Source: an uncultured Oscillospiraceae bacterium (lineage in GTDB: Bacteria; Bacillota; Clostridia; Oscillospirales; Acutalibacteraceae). Taken from it: a stretch of 23,153 nt of DNA. Positions 7,477-16,278 of the stretch are shown piece after piece (position 1 is the stretch's first letter; each line of letters opens with the position of its first letter). The translations under genes and the position numbers were made by a program. The DNA lies in NCBI GenBank assembly GCA_900549055.1, contig URNB01000024.1, positions 1-23,153 on the forward strand, given 5' to 3'. The notes under the pieces are model-generated. The model worked only from the letters and a program-made list of their open reading frames with translations, made no database searches and had not been told where the DNA came from.

Positions 7477-8385
7477 TTACTCCCCGAAAATTCCGTCGGC
7501 AAATTCGGCTGCGTCAAAGGGCTGCAAATCATCGATTCCCTCGCCCAAGCCGACATATTTCACCGGTATACCCAGTTCATTCTTTATAGCTACTATTATA
7601 CCGCCCTTTGCCGTTCCGTCAAGCTTTGTTAAAATAATTCCCGTAATATTTGCAACGCTTGAAAACTCGCGCGCCTGGTTGACGGCGTTTTGCCCTGTCG
7701 CCGCGTCAAGCACAAGCAGGGTTTCAACCGACGAATCGGGCAGCTCTCTGCCTATAACGCGGTAAATCTTCGCAAGCTCATCCATAAGGTTTTTCTTATT
7801 GTGCAGCCTGCCCGCGGTATCGCATATAATAACGTCCGCCCCCTTTGATTTAGCCGAGGCTATTGTATCAAACACGACCGAAGCGGGGTCTGTACCCTCA
7901 AGGCTTTTCACCATTGTAACGCCCGCGCGCTCCGCCCAGATGCCCAATTGGTCAATAGCCGCCGCACGGAAGGTGTCCGCCGCGCCGAGCACCACGGTCT
8001 TGCCGTCCCTTTTAAGCTGTGCCGCTAACTTACCGATTGAAGTGGTCTTGCCAACGCCGTTTACGCCTATAACCAGTATTACCGAGGGCTTGGTTTCAAG
8101 CCTTAACCCCTCGTTTTCGCCCAGCATTTCGGCTATTATTTCCTTTAGCATACCCTTAATTTCGTTGGGGTCGGTCGCTCCCGTTTCTTTTATTTTGTGC
8201 CGCAGCTTTTCGCATATTTCACCTGCCGTCGTAACGCCTATATCAGACATTACAAGCGTTTCCTCAAGCTCTTCAAACAGCTCCTCGTCAATTTTGGTAA
8301 AGCTGTTTATAACGCTGTTTACACCGTTTGCAATTGAGTCCCTCGTTTTTTGAAGACCCTGCTTAATTTTACTGAAAAATCCCAT
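7477..8385 (-). CDS. ftsY: Signal recognition particle receptor FtsY
   Basis: 302 residues. FtsY is the SRP GTPase receptor that docks SRP-ribosome complexes at the membrane. Visible parts: a short N-terminal helix region (MGFFSKIKQGLQKTRDSI) without the long acidic A domain of enterobacterial FtsY, as is usual in Firmicutes; the N domain; then the G domain with GVNGVGKTT at 107-115, DTFRAAAIDQL at 137-147, DTAGR at 189-193 and TKLD at 253-256. The ATG at 8385 has only a modest AGGG site. The gene follows a 312-bp gap after smc, so it likely has its own promoter or depends on readthrough past the repeat element. Confidence 0.97.
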   Translation of the reverse strand: MGFFSKIKQGLQKTRDSIANGVNSVINSFTKIDEELFEELEETLVMSDIGVTTAGEICEKLRHKIKETGATDPNEIKGMLKEIIAEMLGENEGLRLETKPSVILVIGVNGVGKTTSIGKLAAQLKRDGKTVVLGAADTFRAAAIDQLGIWAERAGVTMVKSLEGTDPASVVFDTIASAKSKGADVIICDTAGRLHNKKNLMDELAKIYRVIGRELPDSSVETLLVLDAATGQNAVNQAREFSSVANITGIILTKLDGTAKGGIIVAIKNELGIPVKYVGLGEGIDDLQPFDAAEFADGIFGE

Positions 8386-8399
8386 TTTAACCCTGCTTT

Positions 8400-8447
8400 C
8401 GGAAATATATTTTTGACGCCGTATAATGTTGATTGCGGAAATATATT
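8400..8447. repeat. 12-bp direct repeat upstream of ftsY
   Basis: CGGAAATATATT occurs at 8400-8411 and again at 8436-8447, in the AT-rich strip between ftsY and the palindromic element. This strip should contain the ftsY promoter, but I could not find a convincing -35/-10 pair on the minus strand. Confidence 0.5.
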
Positions 8448-8459
8448 GCAGCTGTTTTC

Positions 8460-8650
8460 TGACAATCCCTCAGTCAGCCATACGGCTGACAGCGTCTCGG
8501 CTGCCGCCTCGGTCGGTGCTTCTGCTTCGCAGAGGTGTCCACCGGACACCCGCACCCTTTACACAAGGGAGCCTATGGCTTGTACAAATCGGTGGCTCCC
8601 CGGTGTTTGGGGAGCTGGCAAAACCGTAGGTTTTGACTGAGGGGTTGTCA
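8460..8650. mobile_element. MITE-like palindromic repeat, 191 bp
   Basis: Terminal inverted repeats TGACAATCCCTCAGTCA (8460-8476) and TGACTGAGGGGTTGTCA (8634-8650) match at 16 of 17 positions. The interior is a chain of hairpins: GTCAGCC/GGCTGAC (8473-8490), GGTGTCC/GGACACC, CCCTT/AAGGG, GCTCCCC/GGGGAGC and AAAACC/GGTTTT near the right end. There is no transposase or credible reading frame. The triplet TTC flanks both ends, too short to prove a target duplication. From memory, similar small palindromic elements are common in Ruminococcaceae-type genomes; I could not check this. With its AT-rich flank it fills the 312-bp smc-ftsY gap. Confidence 0.8.
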
Positions 8651-8665
8651 TTCGCATTTTTTAGC

Positions 8666-8691
8666 CAACTGCCTAAAAATAGGCTTAGTTG
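8666..8691 (-). other. Hairpin just after smc
   Basis: Arms CAACT-GCCTA (8666-8675) and TAGGC-TT-AGTTG (8680-8691) form a 10-bp stem with a 2-nt bulge and AAAA loop, starting 6 nt after the smc stop. No U-run follows on the minus strand, so it is a weak terminator candidate or mRNA 3'-end structure. Confidence 0.4.
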
Positions 8692-8697
8692 ATAATT

Positions 8698-11600
8698 TTA
8701 CGCACCCTTATTCTGCAATAAGGTCTTTTCAAGCTCCGCTACGTTCAGCTCAATCAGCTTTGTTATGCCCTTTTCCTGCATTGTAACGCCGTAAAGCATA
8801 TCTGCCGCCTCCATAGTGCCGCGGCGGTGCGTTACACAGATAAACTGCGTGGCAAAGCCCGACTTTTTCATATAATCGGCAAAGCGGTCAACGTTTATAT
8901 CGTCAAGCGCGGTGTCAACCTCGTCAAGAAAGCAGAACGGCGGCGCGTTCACGCGCATTATCGCAAAATATATTGAAAGGGCTATAAGTGCCTTTTCACC
9001 GCCCGAAAGTCCGTCAAGACTCGGCACGTTTTTGCCCGGCAGCTTAACATTTATATCAATTCCGCTTTCAAGTATATTTTCGGGGTCGGAAAGGGTAAGG
9101 CTTGCGCTGCCGCCGCCGAAAAGCTCGGTAAAGGTCTTGCGGAAGTTTTCGTTTATCCTGCCGAAGCCCTCGGTGAAAATATCCTGCATTTGGTGGGTAA
9201 GCTGGTTTATGAGCCTGTGCAGCTCGGCACGTGTGGTCTCCACGTCGTTTATCTGTGCCGACATAAACTCGTACCGCTCGCTTACCTCCTTATATTCCTC
9301 GATTGCCGAAACATTAACGCTGCCGAGCGACCGTATTTTGGTCTTTATCTCGGCAAGGCTCTTTTTAGCCTCTGCCGGCTTATCAATCGCAACGCCTATC
9401 TTTTCAGCCTCGCTGCGGGTAAGCTGATATTCATCGTAAAGCTGCTTTATAACGTCGTCGTATTCTCTGAGCATTACCTCGCGCCGCTCTGTAAGGCGGG
9501 CTAACTCTCCGCCCGTTTTCTCGCGCAGCGCGGTTTTTTCGCGTTCGCCCGTGCGCAGCTCAACACCCGCTTTTTCGGTTTGGTCGCGTTTTTCGAGCAT
9601 TTCGTTTATATTGTTTTCCGATTGCTTTATCTGCTCCCTTAAGGCCGCGATAGCGTTTTCGGTATTCTGAATTTTCTGCTCCAACGCGCCGTTTGCCACA
9701 TTCAGTTGCTCTGTTTCCGCAGCAATTGATTTAAGCCTTTGCGCCCTGCCGCTCACCGAATCCTTAAGCGCCGCAACCGAATTGTCCGCCGCCTCAATAT
9801 CCTTTTGCATTTCTATTATATTAAGCTTTAGGGCGGTTATTTGCTCGGCTGACTCTTCACGGTCGGCGTTAAGGTTATCCCTGCCGCCCGTCATATCCGC
9901 AACGCTTGCCTGAACCTCGTTTTTCTGCTTATCAAGCTCGGCAATAGCCCTTGCCGCCGCTGCGGCAGTCTCTTTTAACTGCTTAAGCTTTTCGTCATAG
10001 CTGCCCTTTTCGGCGGTCAGCTGCTTTATTGCGCCTTCGGCGGATGTTTTAAGGTCGCCTATTCGGCGCAGCTCGGCAAGCGCCCTTATTTTATCCTCAT
10101 TGGCGGTGGTGATTTCCGCGCGCACCGCAGTTATATCGGCATTTACCGCCGCGGCTGACTCCTCCGCCTCCCGCAGCTTTTCTTCAAGCTCCGCCGTTTT
10201 TTGCTTTAGGCTTTCGGCTGCATCCTCAAGGGCTTTAATATCCGCCGCGCGGTTAATAAGCCCTGCGTTTTTGGTAAGCGAGCCGCCCGTAAGCGAGCCG
10301 CCGGGGTTTACAATCTGCCCGTCAAGAGATACAACCTTTATGCGGTAGCCGAATTTTTTAGCTATTGCCGCGGCGGAGTCAATATCCTCGGTCACAACAA
10401 CGGCGCCCAGCAGATATTTAAGTATTTCGCGGTACTTATTATCGGTTTCCACAAGGTCGCTCGCAATGCCCACAAAGCCCGCCATATCTTCAAAGCCGTG
10501 CTCTTTAAATTCGCGCGATTTTATGGTGGCTACGGGTAAAAACGTGGCTCTGCCGCCCTTTGTGGATTTAAGGTAGCTTATAGCCCGCTTTGCATCCGCC
10601 TCGGTTTCAACTATTATGTTCTGTATTGCATTTGCAAGCGCGGTTTCCACCGCAACTCCGTACTGCTTTTCCACGCTTATAAGCTTTGAAACAGGGCCGC
10701 AAATGCCGCGCAGCGTGCCCGTTTCCGACTGTTTTACAATCTCCTTTACAGAGTGGCTGAACCCCTCCATACTGTTTTCAAGGTCGCGCAGGATTTTCGC
10801 TCTGCGGCGCTTTTCCTCTGCGTCAAGCCGCGTGTTTTCAAGCTCCGCTTTAATTTTTTCGGCGGCTTCTTTTTTAGAGGTCAAGCGCAGCTCATAGCCC
10901 TTTACGGCGTTTTGGCGGCTTATAATTTCTTCCTCGATATTTTGTATCAGCTTTTGGGTCTCGTTAAATTCCTCTGTCAGCTTATCAAGCTGTTCTGTGT
11001 ATTCCGCTATCTGCTGCCCCGCGTTTTCGCGGCGGGAAACGGTCTCCTCGGCGGCGCTTTCCGCCGTTACCATTTCCACGCGCTTATCGGCGCTTTCAGC
11101 AGTTAAGGCGTTCAGGCGCTTAACCTCATTTTCTATTTTACGGGATATATTCTCGCTGCTTGTAAGCAGGTCGGAAAGGTGCTTTTCAAGCTCTGCAAGT
11201 CTTTGCTCTGTCTCCGCCTTTTGCGCCTTTTTCTCATCTGCCGCAGCCTGCCTTTTTTCAATTTCCTCTGCCGCAGCCGCGTCGGAAACGCCCAATTGCT
11301 CTGCCTCCGCCTGCAGGCGCTCAAAGGATTGGCGGTTGTGCTCCATATCGTTTTTTATAACAGTAATTGCGCCGTCGTTTTTGAGAATTTCTTCATTCAG
11401 GCGCGAAATATTAAGCCGCTCCCCCTCAATATCCGAGGTAAGGCGGGCGAAATACGCCGTGTTTTCTTCTGAGCGGCGGTCAAAGCTGCTCAACTCCTCG
11501 TCAATTTCGCGGTAGGCAAGCTGCGCCGCGGCAATTTTGCTTTCCTGCGCGCGCAGAGCCTCCTTTGAATTATCGAGTGTGTGAATCCAAAGTCCTATTT

Positions 11601-12276
11601 CAAGCTCTTTTTTGCGGTCGGAAAGCTCCAAAAATTTCTGCGCCTTTGCGCTTTGCTCCTTAAGCGGGCCTACGCGGGCTTCAAGCTCGTCCGAAATATC
11701 ATGCAGCCTTAAAAGGTTGTCCTCTGCGGCGGTAAGCTTTCTTTCCGCCTCCGATTTTCTGTAGCGGTATTTTGAAATTCCCGCCGCCTCTTCAAAAATA
11801 TCGCGCCGCTCATCCGATTTTGAGCTGATTATATTATCAATCTTGCCCTGACCTATCATAGAGTAGCCGTCGCGCCCGAGTCCCGTATCCATAAACAGCT
11901 CGTGAATGTCCTTAAGGCGGACCGAAACGCCGTTTATGGCGTACTCGCTCTCGTGCGAGCGGTAATAGCGGCGGGTAACGGCAACGGTATCGTTATCGAA
12001 ATTAAGCGTTCTGTCCGAATTATCTATATTAAGCGTGACCTCGCAGTAGCCGTGCGGACGGCGGGTCTCGGTGCCGCCGAAAATTACATCCTCCATAGAC
12101 TGCCCGCGCAGACTTTTGGTAGACTGCTCGCCCAGTACCCATCGCACCGCGTCGGATATATTGCTCTTGCCGCTGCCGTTAGGGCCTACGACCGCGGTTA
12201 TGCCCTTGCCGAATTTGAGTACCGTTTTATCGGCAAAGGATTTAAAGCCCTGTATCTGAATGGAGCTTAACAGCAT
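8698..12276 (-). CDS. smc: Chromosome segregation protein SMC
   Basis: 1192 residues, the full length of a bacterial SMC. SMC is the ATPase of the condensin-like SMC-ScpAB complex that organises and segregates the chromosome. Layout: head half with MLLSSIQIQGFKSFADKT and Walker A GPNGSGKS (31-38); a long coiled coil rich in Glu/Lys/Ala; a hinge at about 520-670; the return coiled coil; then the second head half with signature LSGGEKALIALS (1090 on) and Walker B FCFLDEVDTALDD (catalytic Glu1119). The ATG at 12276 follows the radical SAM gene by 4 nt. The rnc-smc neighbourhood is conserved in Firmicutes. scpA and scpB are not in the window. Confidence 0.98.
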   Translation of the reverse strand: MLLSSIQIQGFKSFADKTVLKFGKGITAVVGPNGSGKSNISDAVRWVLGEQSTKSLRGQSMEDVIFGGTETRRPHGYCEVTLNIDNSDRTLNFDNDTVAVTRRYYRSHESEYAINGVSVRLKDIHELFMDTGLGRDGYSMIGQGKIDNIISSKSDERRDIFEEAAGISKYRYRKSEAERKLTAAEDNLLRLHDISDELEARVGPLKEQSAKAQKFLELSDRKKELEIGLWIHTLDNSKEALRAQESKIAAAQLAYREIDEELSSFDRRSEENTAYFARLTSDIEGERLNISRLNEEILKNDGAITVIKNDMEHNRQSFERLQAEAEQLGVSDAAAAEEIEKRQAAADEKKAQKAETEQRLAELEKHLSDLLTSSENISRKIENEVKRLNALTAESADKRVEMVTAESAAEETVSRRENAGQQIAEYTEQLDKLTEEFNETQKLIQNIEEEIISRQNAVKGYELRLTSKKEAAEKIKAELENTRLDAEEKRRRAKILRDLENSMEGFSHSVKEIVKQSETGTLRGICGPVSKLISVEKQYGVAVETALANAIQNIIVETEADAKRAISYLKSTKGGRATFLPVATIKSREFKEHGFEDMAGFVGIASDLVETDNKYREILKYLLGAVVVTEDIDSAAAIAKKFGYRIKVVSLDGQIVNPGGSLTGGSLTKNAGLINRAADIKALEDAAESLKQKTAELEEKLREAEESAAAVNADITAVRAEITTANEDKIRALAELRRIGDLKTSAEGAIKQLTAEKGSYDEKLKQLKETAAAAARAIAELDKQKNEVQASVADMTGGRDNLNADREESAEQITALKLNIIEMQKDIEAADNSVAALKDSVSGRAQRLKSIAAETEQLNVANGALEQKIQNTENAIAALREQIKQSENNINEMLEKRDQTEKAGVELRTGEREKTALREKTGGELARLTERREVMLREYDDVIKQLYDEYQLTRSEAEKIGVAIDKPAEAKKSLAEIKTKIRSLGSVNVSAIEEYKEVSERYEFMSAQINDVETTRAELHRLINQLTHQMQDIFTEGFGRINENFRKTFTELFGGGSASLTLSDPENILESGIDINVKLPGKNVPSLDGLSGGEKALIALSIYFAIMRVNAPPFCFLDEVDTALDDINVDRFADYMKKSGFATQFICVTHRRGTMEAADMLYGVTMQEKGITKLIELNVAELEKTLLQNKGA

Positions 12277-12280
12277 TTTG

Positions 12281-13276
12281 TCACACTTCTCTTTCTGTTC
12301 TGAAATTAAGTCCCGTAAGGGCTTTATCCTCCCTTACGCGGCAGTTATAACCCTTTCCCTCGAGGAAAATAAGATTTTTTCTTTTCTGCCCCGTCATTTT
12401 TGAAACACAGCCGGGGGATACATAAATTATATAATTTCCTTTTTCTTTAAGGCTTTTCAGCACGCCCGTCAGCATTATCTGCGATTGGCAAAGCTCACTG
12501 AACGCAGGGTGCCACGGGCCTGCGATATACGCATCTTCTTCAATTGAGTGCAGCCCGAGCCTTATAACCCTCACGCCGTTTTCTTCAAACATTGTATAAA
12601 GCTCCGCCGCTAATTTAACCGCCTCCGAAAGCGTTTGCGGCTTGTAAATATTATCGGCGTAAAGCGCTGCTAAATCGGTATCCTTTAATACTATTGTAGG
12701 GTAAATTCTTACCGTATCGGGTTGCAGAGCAATAATTCTTTCGGCAGTATGAATTGCTGATGAATCGCTGTCGCCGTAAAGCCCCGTCATCATTTGCAGC
12801 CCCAATTCAAAGCCGTGCCGCTTTATAAGAGCGGATGCGTTTTCTACATCTCTTACCGTATGCCCGCGGTTATTCATTTTAAGCACGCGGTCGTTCATGC
12901 TCTGCGCGCCGAGCTCTATTGAGGTAACGCCGTAGCCCTTTAAAATACCCAGTATTTCCTCATCTATCGCGTCGGGGCGGGTGGAAATTCTGATTCCCCG
13001 CACCGATCCATCGCGCACAAAAACCGCCGCCGCCTCTAAAAGGTCGGTCATATAATTGCGATTAATTGCGGTAAAGCTGCCGCCGAAAAAGGCAATTTCG
13101 GTGGTAGCGGGGTCATAGCCTTTACTGCTTTGCGCCGCCGCTGCCGCCGCGCCGACATCATCCGCCCCCGGACCCTTGCAGACGCCTGTTATATAGCGCT
13201 GATTGCAAAAGCTGCATTTATTCGGGCAGCCTATATGCGGCACAAAAATCGATATATTAGAGTGCTTTCGGCTCAT
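12281..13276 (-). CDS. Elp3-like radical SAM protein, no acetyltransferase domain
   Basis: 331 residues. The 4Fe-4S cluster motif CPNKCSFC gives Cys17, Cys21 and Cys24, spaced CxxxCxxC. It is followed by AFFGGSFTAINRNYM and ISTRPDAIDEEIL, which place it in the Elp3/COG1243-type radical SAM group. Elp3 carries a C-terminal acetyltransferase domain for tRNA wobble-uridine modification; this protein ends too early for that domain. Small radical SAM proteins of this kind commonly lie between rnc and smc in Clostridia, and their substrate is not established. Its ATG overlaps the rnc stop by 4 nt (ATGA), and it precedes smc by 4 nt. A tRNA-modification role is inference. Confidence 0.85.
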   Translation of the reverse strand: MSRKHSNISIFVPHIGCPNKCSFCNQRYITGVCKGPGADDVGAAAAAAQSSKGYDPATTEIAFFGGSFTAINRNYMTDLLEAAAVFVRDGSVRGIRISTRPDAIDEEILGILKGYGVTSIELGAQSMNDRVLKMNNRGHTVRDVENASALIKRHGFELGLQMMTGLYGDSDSSAIHTAERIIALQPDTVRIYPTIVLKDTDLAALYADNIYKPQTLSEAVKLAAELYTMFEENGVRVIRLGLHSIEEDAYIAGPWHPAFSELCQSQIMLTGVLKSLKEKGNYIIYVSPGCVSKMTGQKRKNLIFLEGKGYNCRVREDKALTGLNFRTEREV

Positions 13277-13953
13277 ATTTCGGCACCCATAAGCCTAAGT
13301 GCCTCTTTTGCCGCCATTTGCTCGGCTTGCTTTTTGTTTTTGCCGATACCTATGCCTATAATATTGGAATTAAGGCGCACCTCAACCTTAAAGCTTTTAT
13401 CGTGGTCGGGGCCGCTGGTACCCGTGAGAACATAATTAACGCTCTCCTCGGGGTTGCGCTGGATTATCTCCTGCAGGGCGGTTTTGTAGTCCTTGAAAAC
13501 CTCGTCGTCGGTGTGCTTCAGCTCCCTTAAAACAAAGTTCATGACATGGCGCTTTGCGGGCTCCATTCCGCCGTCAAGGTAAATTGCGGCGAGCACCGCC
13601 TCAAACGCGTCTGCCAAAATAGAGTCGCGCTCTCTGCCGCCGCCCTTATCCTCGCCCTTGCCGAGCATAAGGTATTTCCCGAGTTCAAGCTCTCTTGAAA
13701 ATGTGCAAAGTGATTTTTCGCACACAAGCGAGGCTCTTAATTTTGTAAGCTCGCCCTCGGGCAGGGAGCGGAAGTGCCTGTAAATATAATCCGAAACTAT
13801 AATAGAAAGCACCGAATCCCCCAAAAATTCCAGCCTTTCGTTTGAAGAAAAGCCGCCGCGCACCTCGTTCGCGTATGAGGAATGGGTAAGCGCGTTTTTC
13901 AGCAAATCAATATTTTTAAATTTATAGCCTAATTTTTCTTCTAAGCCTTCCAT
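13273..13953 (-). CDS. rnc: Ribonuclease III
   Basis: 226 residues. RNase III cuts double-stranded RNA, including rRNA precursors and structured leaders. The endonuclease domain carries the signature NERLEFLGDSVL with Glu42 and Asp46, and the second catalytic pair Asp115/Glu118 in ADAFEAVLAAIYLDGG, so the active site is complete. A double-stranded RNA-binding domain spans about 155-224 (DYKTALQEIIQ to KQAEQMAAKEAL). ATG at 13953 has AAGGA upstream. It directly follows plsX; the acpP gene often found between them is missing. Confidence 0.97.
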   Translation of the reverse strand: MEGLEEKLGYKFKNIDLLKNALTHSSYANEVRGGFSSNERLEFLGDSVLSIIVSDYIYRHFRSLPEGELTKLRASLVCEKSLCTFSRELELGKYLMLGKGEDKGGGRERDSILADAFEAVLAAIYLDGGMEPAKRHVMNFVLRELKHTDDEVFKDYKTALQEIIQRNPEESVNYVLTGTSGPDHDKSFKVEVRLNSNIIGIGIGKNKKQAEQMAAKEALRLMGAEI

Positions 13954-13972
13954 TTTTATTTTTCCTTCTTTT

Positions 13973-14962
13973 TTATTCCGAAAGCGAGGCGGAAATTTTA
14001 TCCACCACGCCGGTCTCAGTGAATTTAACCGCCTGACCTATCGCGTTCTTTATAGCCTTTGCGTCCGAATTGCCGTGCGCCTTTATAACCGTACCGCGAA
14101 CGCCCATAAGCGGCGCGCCGCCCACCTCGGAGCTGTCCATCATGCTTTTAAGCGAGCCCAAATCGCCCTTTACGGTAAGTGCCGCAAGCTTATTTTTAAG
14201 ATTTTTGTAAAACACCTGCTTTATAAGCCCGAAAAGGGTGGAAACGGTGCCCTCTATAAGCTTTAGGGCGATATTCCCGGTAAAGCCGTCGGTTATGACC
14301 GCATCGCACACGCCCTTTGGCATTTCGCGCGATTCTATATTGCCCACAAAGTTTATGGGCGCCTCTTTCATAAGATTATACGCCGCCTTTTGCAGCTCGC
14401 CGCCCTTTGTATCCTCCGTGCCGATATTCAAAAGCCCTATTTTCGGGTTTTTCCTGCCCGCCACGTTTTCCATATAAACGCTTGCCATTACCCCGAACTG
14501 ACAAAGCATTTCGGGGCGGCAATCGGCGTTTGCGCCCATATCCATAAGCATATATGTACCGCCGGGCGCGGGAATAAGCCCTGCAAGCGCGGGGCGTTTT
14601 ATGCCCTTGATGCGCTTTACTATAAGCGTGCCGCCCACTACCACGGCGCCCGTTGAGCCTGCGGAAACAAAGGCGTCGGCTCTGCCCTCTGCCAACTCGT
14701 AAAACGCCTTTGCCATTGAGCTATCCTTATGGGCTTTCACAAGCGATGTAGGCTCGTCGTGCATTGAAATCACATCGTCGGTATCGATTATTTTAAGGTC
14801 GCCCGCAAATTCCAGACCCTCGCGGGCTATTATTTCCCTTATGGTCTTTTCATTGCCCGTAAGGGTAATATCCACCGAATATTCCCGCGATGCCAGCGCC
14901 GCGCCCTTTATTATTTCAAGCGGCGCGTTATCGCCGCCGAAAGCGTCAACTGCAATACGCAT
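13973..14962 (-). CDS. plsX: Phosphate acyltransferase PlsX
   Basis: 329 residues. PlsX converts acyl-ACP plus phosphate to acyl-phosphate, the acyl donor for PlsY in phospholipid synthesis. It starts MRIAVDAFGGDNAPLEIIKGA, the usual PlsX N-terminus, and contains DVISMHDEPTSLVKAHKDSSM, AFVSAGSTGAVVVGG and DGFTGNIALKLIEG, all family hallmarks. ATG at 14962 was preferred over a TTG at 14968; GGAGG lies 10 nt upstream of the ATG. It begins 2 nt after the trmFO stop. No fatty-acid synthesis genes neighbour it here, unlike the fapR-plsX-fabD order of Bacillus. Confidence 0.96.
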   Translation of the reverse strand: MRIAVDAFGGDNAPLEIIKGAALASREYSVDITLTGNEKTIREIIAREGLEFAGDLKIIDTDDVISMHDEPTSLVKAHKDSSMAKAFYELAEGRADAFVSAGSTGAVVVGGTLIVKRIKGIKRPALAGLIPAPGGTYMLMDMGANADCRPEMLCQFGVMASVYMENVAGRKNPKIGLLNIGTEDTKGGELQKAAYNLMKEAPINFVGNIESREMPKGVCDAVITDGFTGNIALKLIEGTVSTLFGLIKQVFYKNLKNKLAALTVKGDLGSLKSMMDSSEVGGAPLMGVRGTVIKAHGNSDAKAIKNAIGQAVKFTETGVVDKISASLSE

Positions 14963-14964
14963 TT

Positions 14965-16278
14965 TCAAATTTCCTCCGTTTTTATATTCTCCGCAAGTAT
15001 CCCGAGCGCCCGCGCAGCCAAAGCCGCGTAGCGTTCGCGCTTGTCCCTTATATGGGCTTCAAGCGGCGGAATTATTCCGAAATTCGCCCCCATGGGCTGA
15101 AAATTCTCCGTAAGCGGGTTTGTTATATATGAAAGCAGCGCGCCCGTCATGGTGGTTTCGGGTAAAACAAGGGGTTTTTCGCCCGTTATTTCAGCCGCCG
15201 CGTTTATTCCCGCAATTATGCCGCTTGCCGCCGATTCCATATATCCCTCAACACCCGAAAGCTGCCCCGCAATAAAAATATTTTTATCCGCTTTAAGTGA
15301 TAAACTGCGATTTAATAACTTCGGCGAATTTATAAATGTGTTGCGGTGCATAACCCCGTAGCGCATAAATTCGGCGTTTTCAAGCCCCGGTATCATTGAA
15401 AACACCCTTTTCTGCTCTGAAAATTTAGGGTTGGTTTGAAAGCGGACTATATTAAAAAGGGTAGCCGCCGCATTTTCCCGCCGCAGCTGAACCGCCGCCC
15501 ATGGGCGGTGACCCGTTCTCGGATCGCGAAGACCCACCGGCTTTAACGGTCCGAATCTTATTGAGTCCTCGCCTCGCTTTGCCAGCACCTCTACGGGCAT
15601 ACAGCCCTCGTACACATTGGGCGCTTTATCAAAGCCGTGCAGTGGGGCGGATTCCGCATTTATCAGTTCGTGATAAAAGGCGGTGTATTCCTCTTTGTTC
15701 ATGGGGCAGTTTATATAATCGTCGCCGCCCTTGTCATAGCGTGAGGCAAAAAACGCCTTGCTCATATCCACGCTTTCCGCCGTTACAATAGGTGCGGCGG
15801 CGTCATAAAAGCTTAAATTTCCGCCATCGCAAAGCCCCGCAAGCTTTTCCGCCAGCGCATCGTCTGTTAAGGGACCTGTCGCTATTACCGTAACGCCGCC
15901 TTGCGGTATTTCGGTAACAAGCCTTTCGGTCACGGTTATATTCGGGTGGTTTTTTATTTTCTCGGTTATAAGCCTTGAAAAAATATCGCGGTCAACCGCA
16001 AGCGCGCCGCCTGCCGCCACTGCCGATCTATCCGCCGCAGCAAGGCAAACGGAGCCAAGGCGGCGCATTTCTTCCTTTAAAAGCCCCGCGGCAGAGTCTA
16101 CGCGTGCGGCTTTCAGCGAATTTGAGCAGACAAGCTCCGCAAGACTATCGCTTTTATGCGCCGCAGTCTTTTTGGCGGGCTTCATTTCAAGCAGCTCTAC
16201 CTCTATGCCGCGTTTTGCCGCGGCATAGGCTGCCTCGCAGCCCGCAAGCCCGCCGCCTATTACAGTCAGTTTATTCAT
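14965..16278 (-). CDS. trmFO: Folate/FAD-dependent tRNA m5U54 methyltransferase
   Basis: 437 residues. TrmFO uses 5,10-methylenetetrahydrofolate and FADH2 to make ribothymidine at U54 of tRNA. The FAD-binding motif VIGGGLAGCEAAYAAAKRGIEVELLE is at the N-terminus. Cys51 in ELVCSNSLKA and the Cys of YEGCMPVE correspond to the two functional cysteines known in this family. HRPWAAVQLRRENAAATLFNIVRFQTN and IFIAGQLSGVEGYMESAASG confirm the assignment. ATG at 16278 overlaps the end of topA by 8 nt. topA-trmFO adjacency is widespread in Firmicutes. Confidence 0.97.
   Translation of the reverse strand: MNKLTVIGGGLAGCEAAYAAAKRGIEVELLEMKPAKKTAAHKSDSLAELVCSNSLKAARVDSAAGLLKEEMRRLGSVCLAAADRSAVAAGGALAVDRDIFSRLITEKIKNHPNITVTERLVTEIPQGGVTVIATGPLTDDALAEKLAGLCDGGNLSFYDAAAPIVTAESVDMSKAFFASRYDKGGDDYINCPMNKEEYTAFYHELINAESAPLHGFDKAPNVYEGCMPVEVLAKRGEDSIRFGPLKPVGLRDPRTGHRPWAAVQLRRENAAATLFNIVRFQTNPKFSEQKRVFSMIPGLENAEFMRYGVMHRNTFINSPKLLNRSLSLKADKNIFIAGQLSGVEGYMESAASGIIAGINAAAEITGEKPLVLPETTMTGALLSYITNPLTENFQPMGANFGIIPPLEAHIRDKRERYAALAARALGILAENIKTEEI

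Noticed and set aside
8319..8640. Open frames on both strands across the palindromic element
   Set aside because: They are by-products of the repeat: low-complexity translations, no family resemblance, and one overlaps the ftsY start region.
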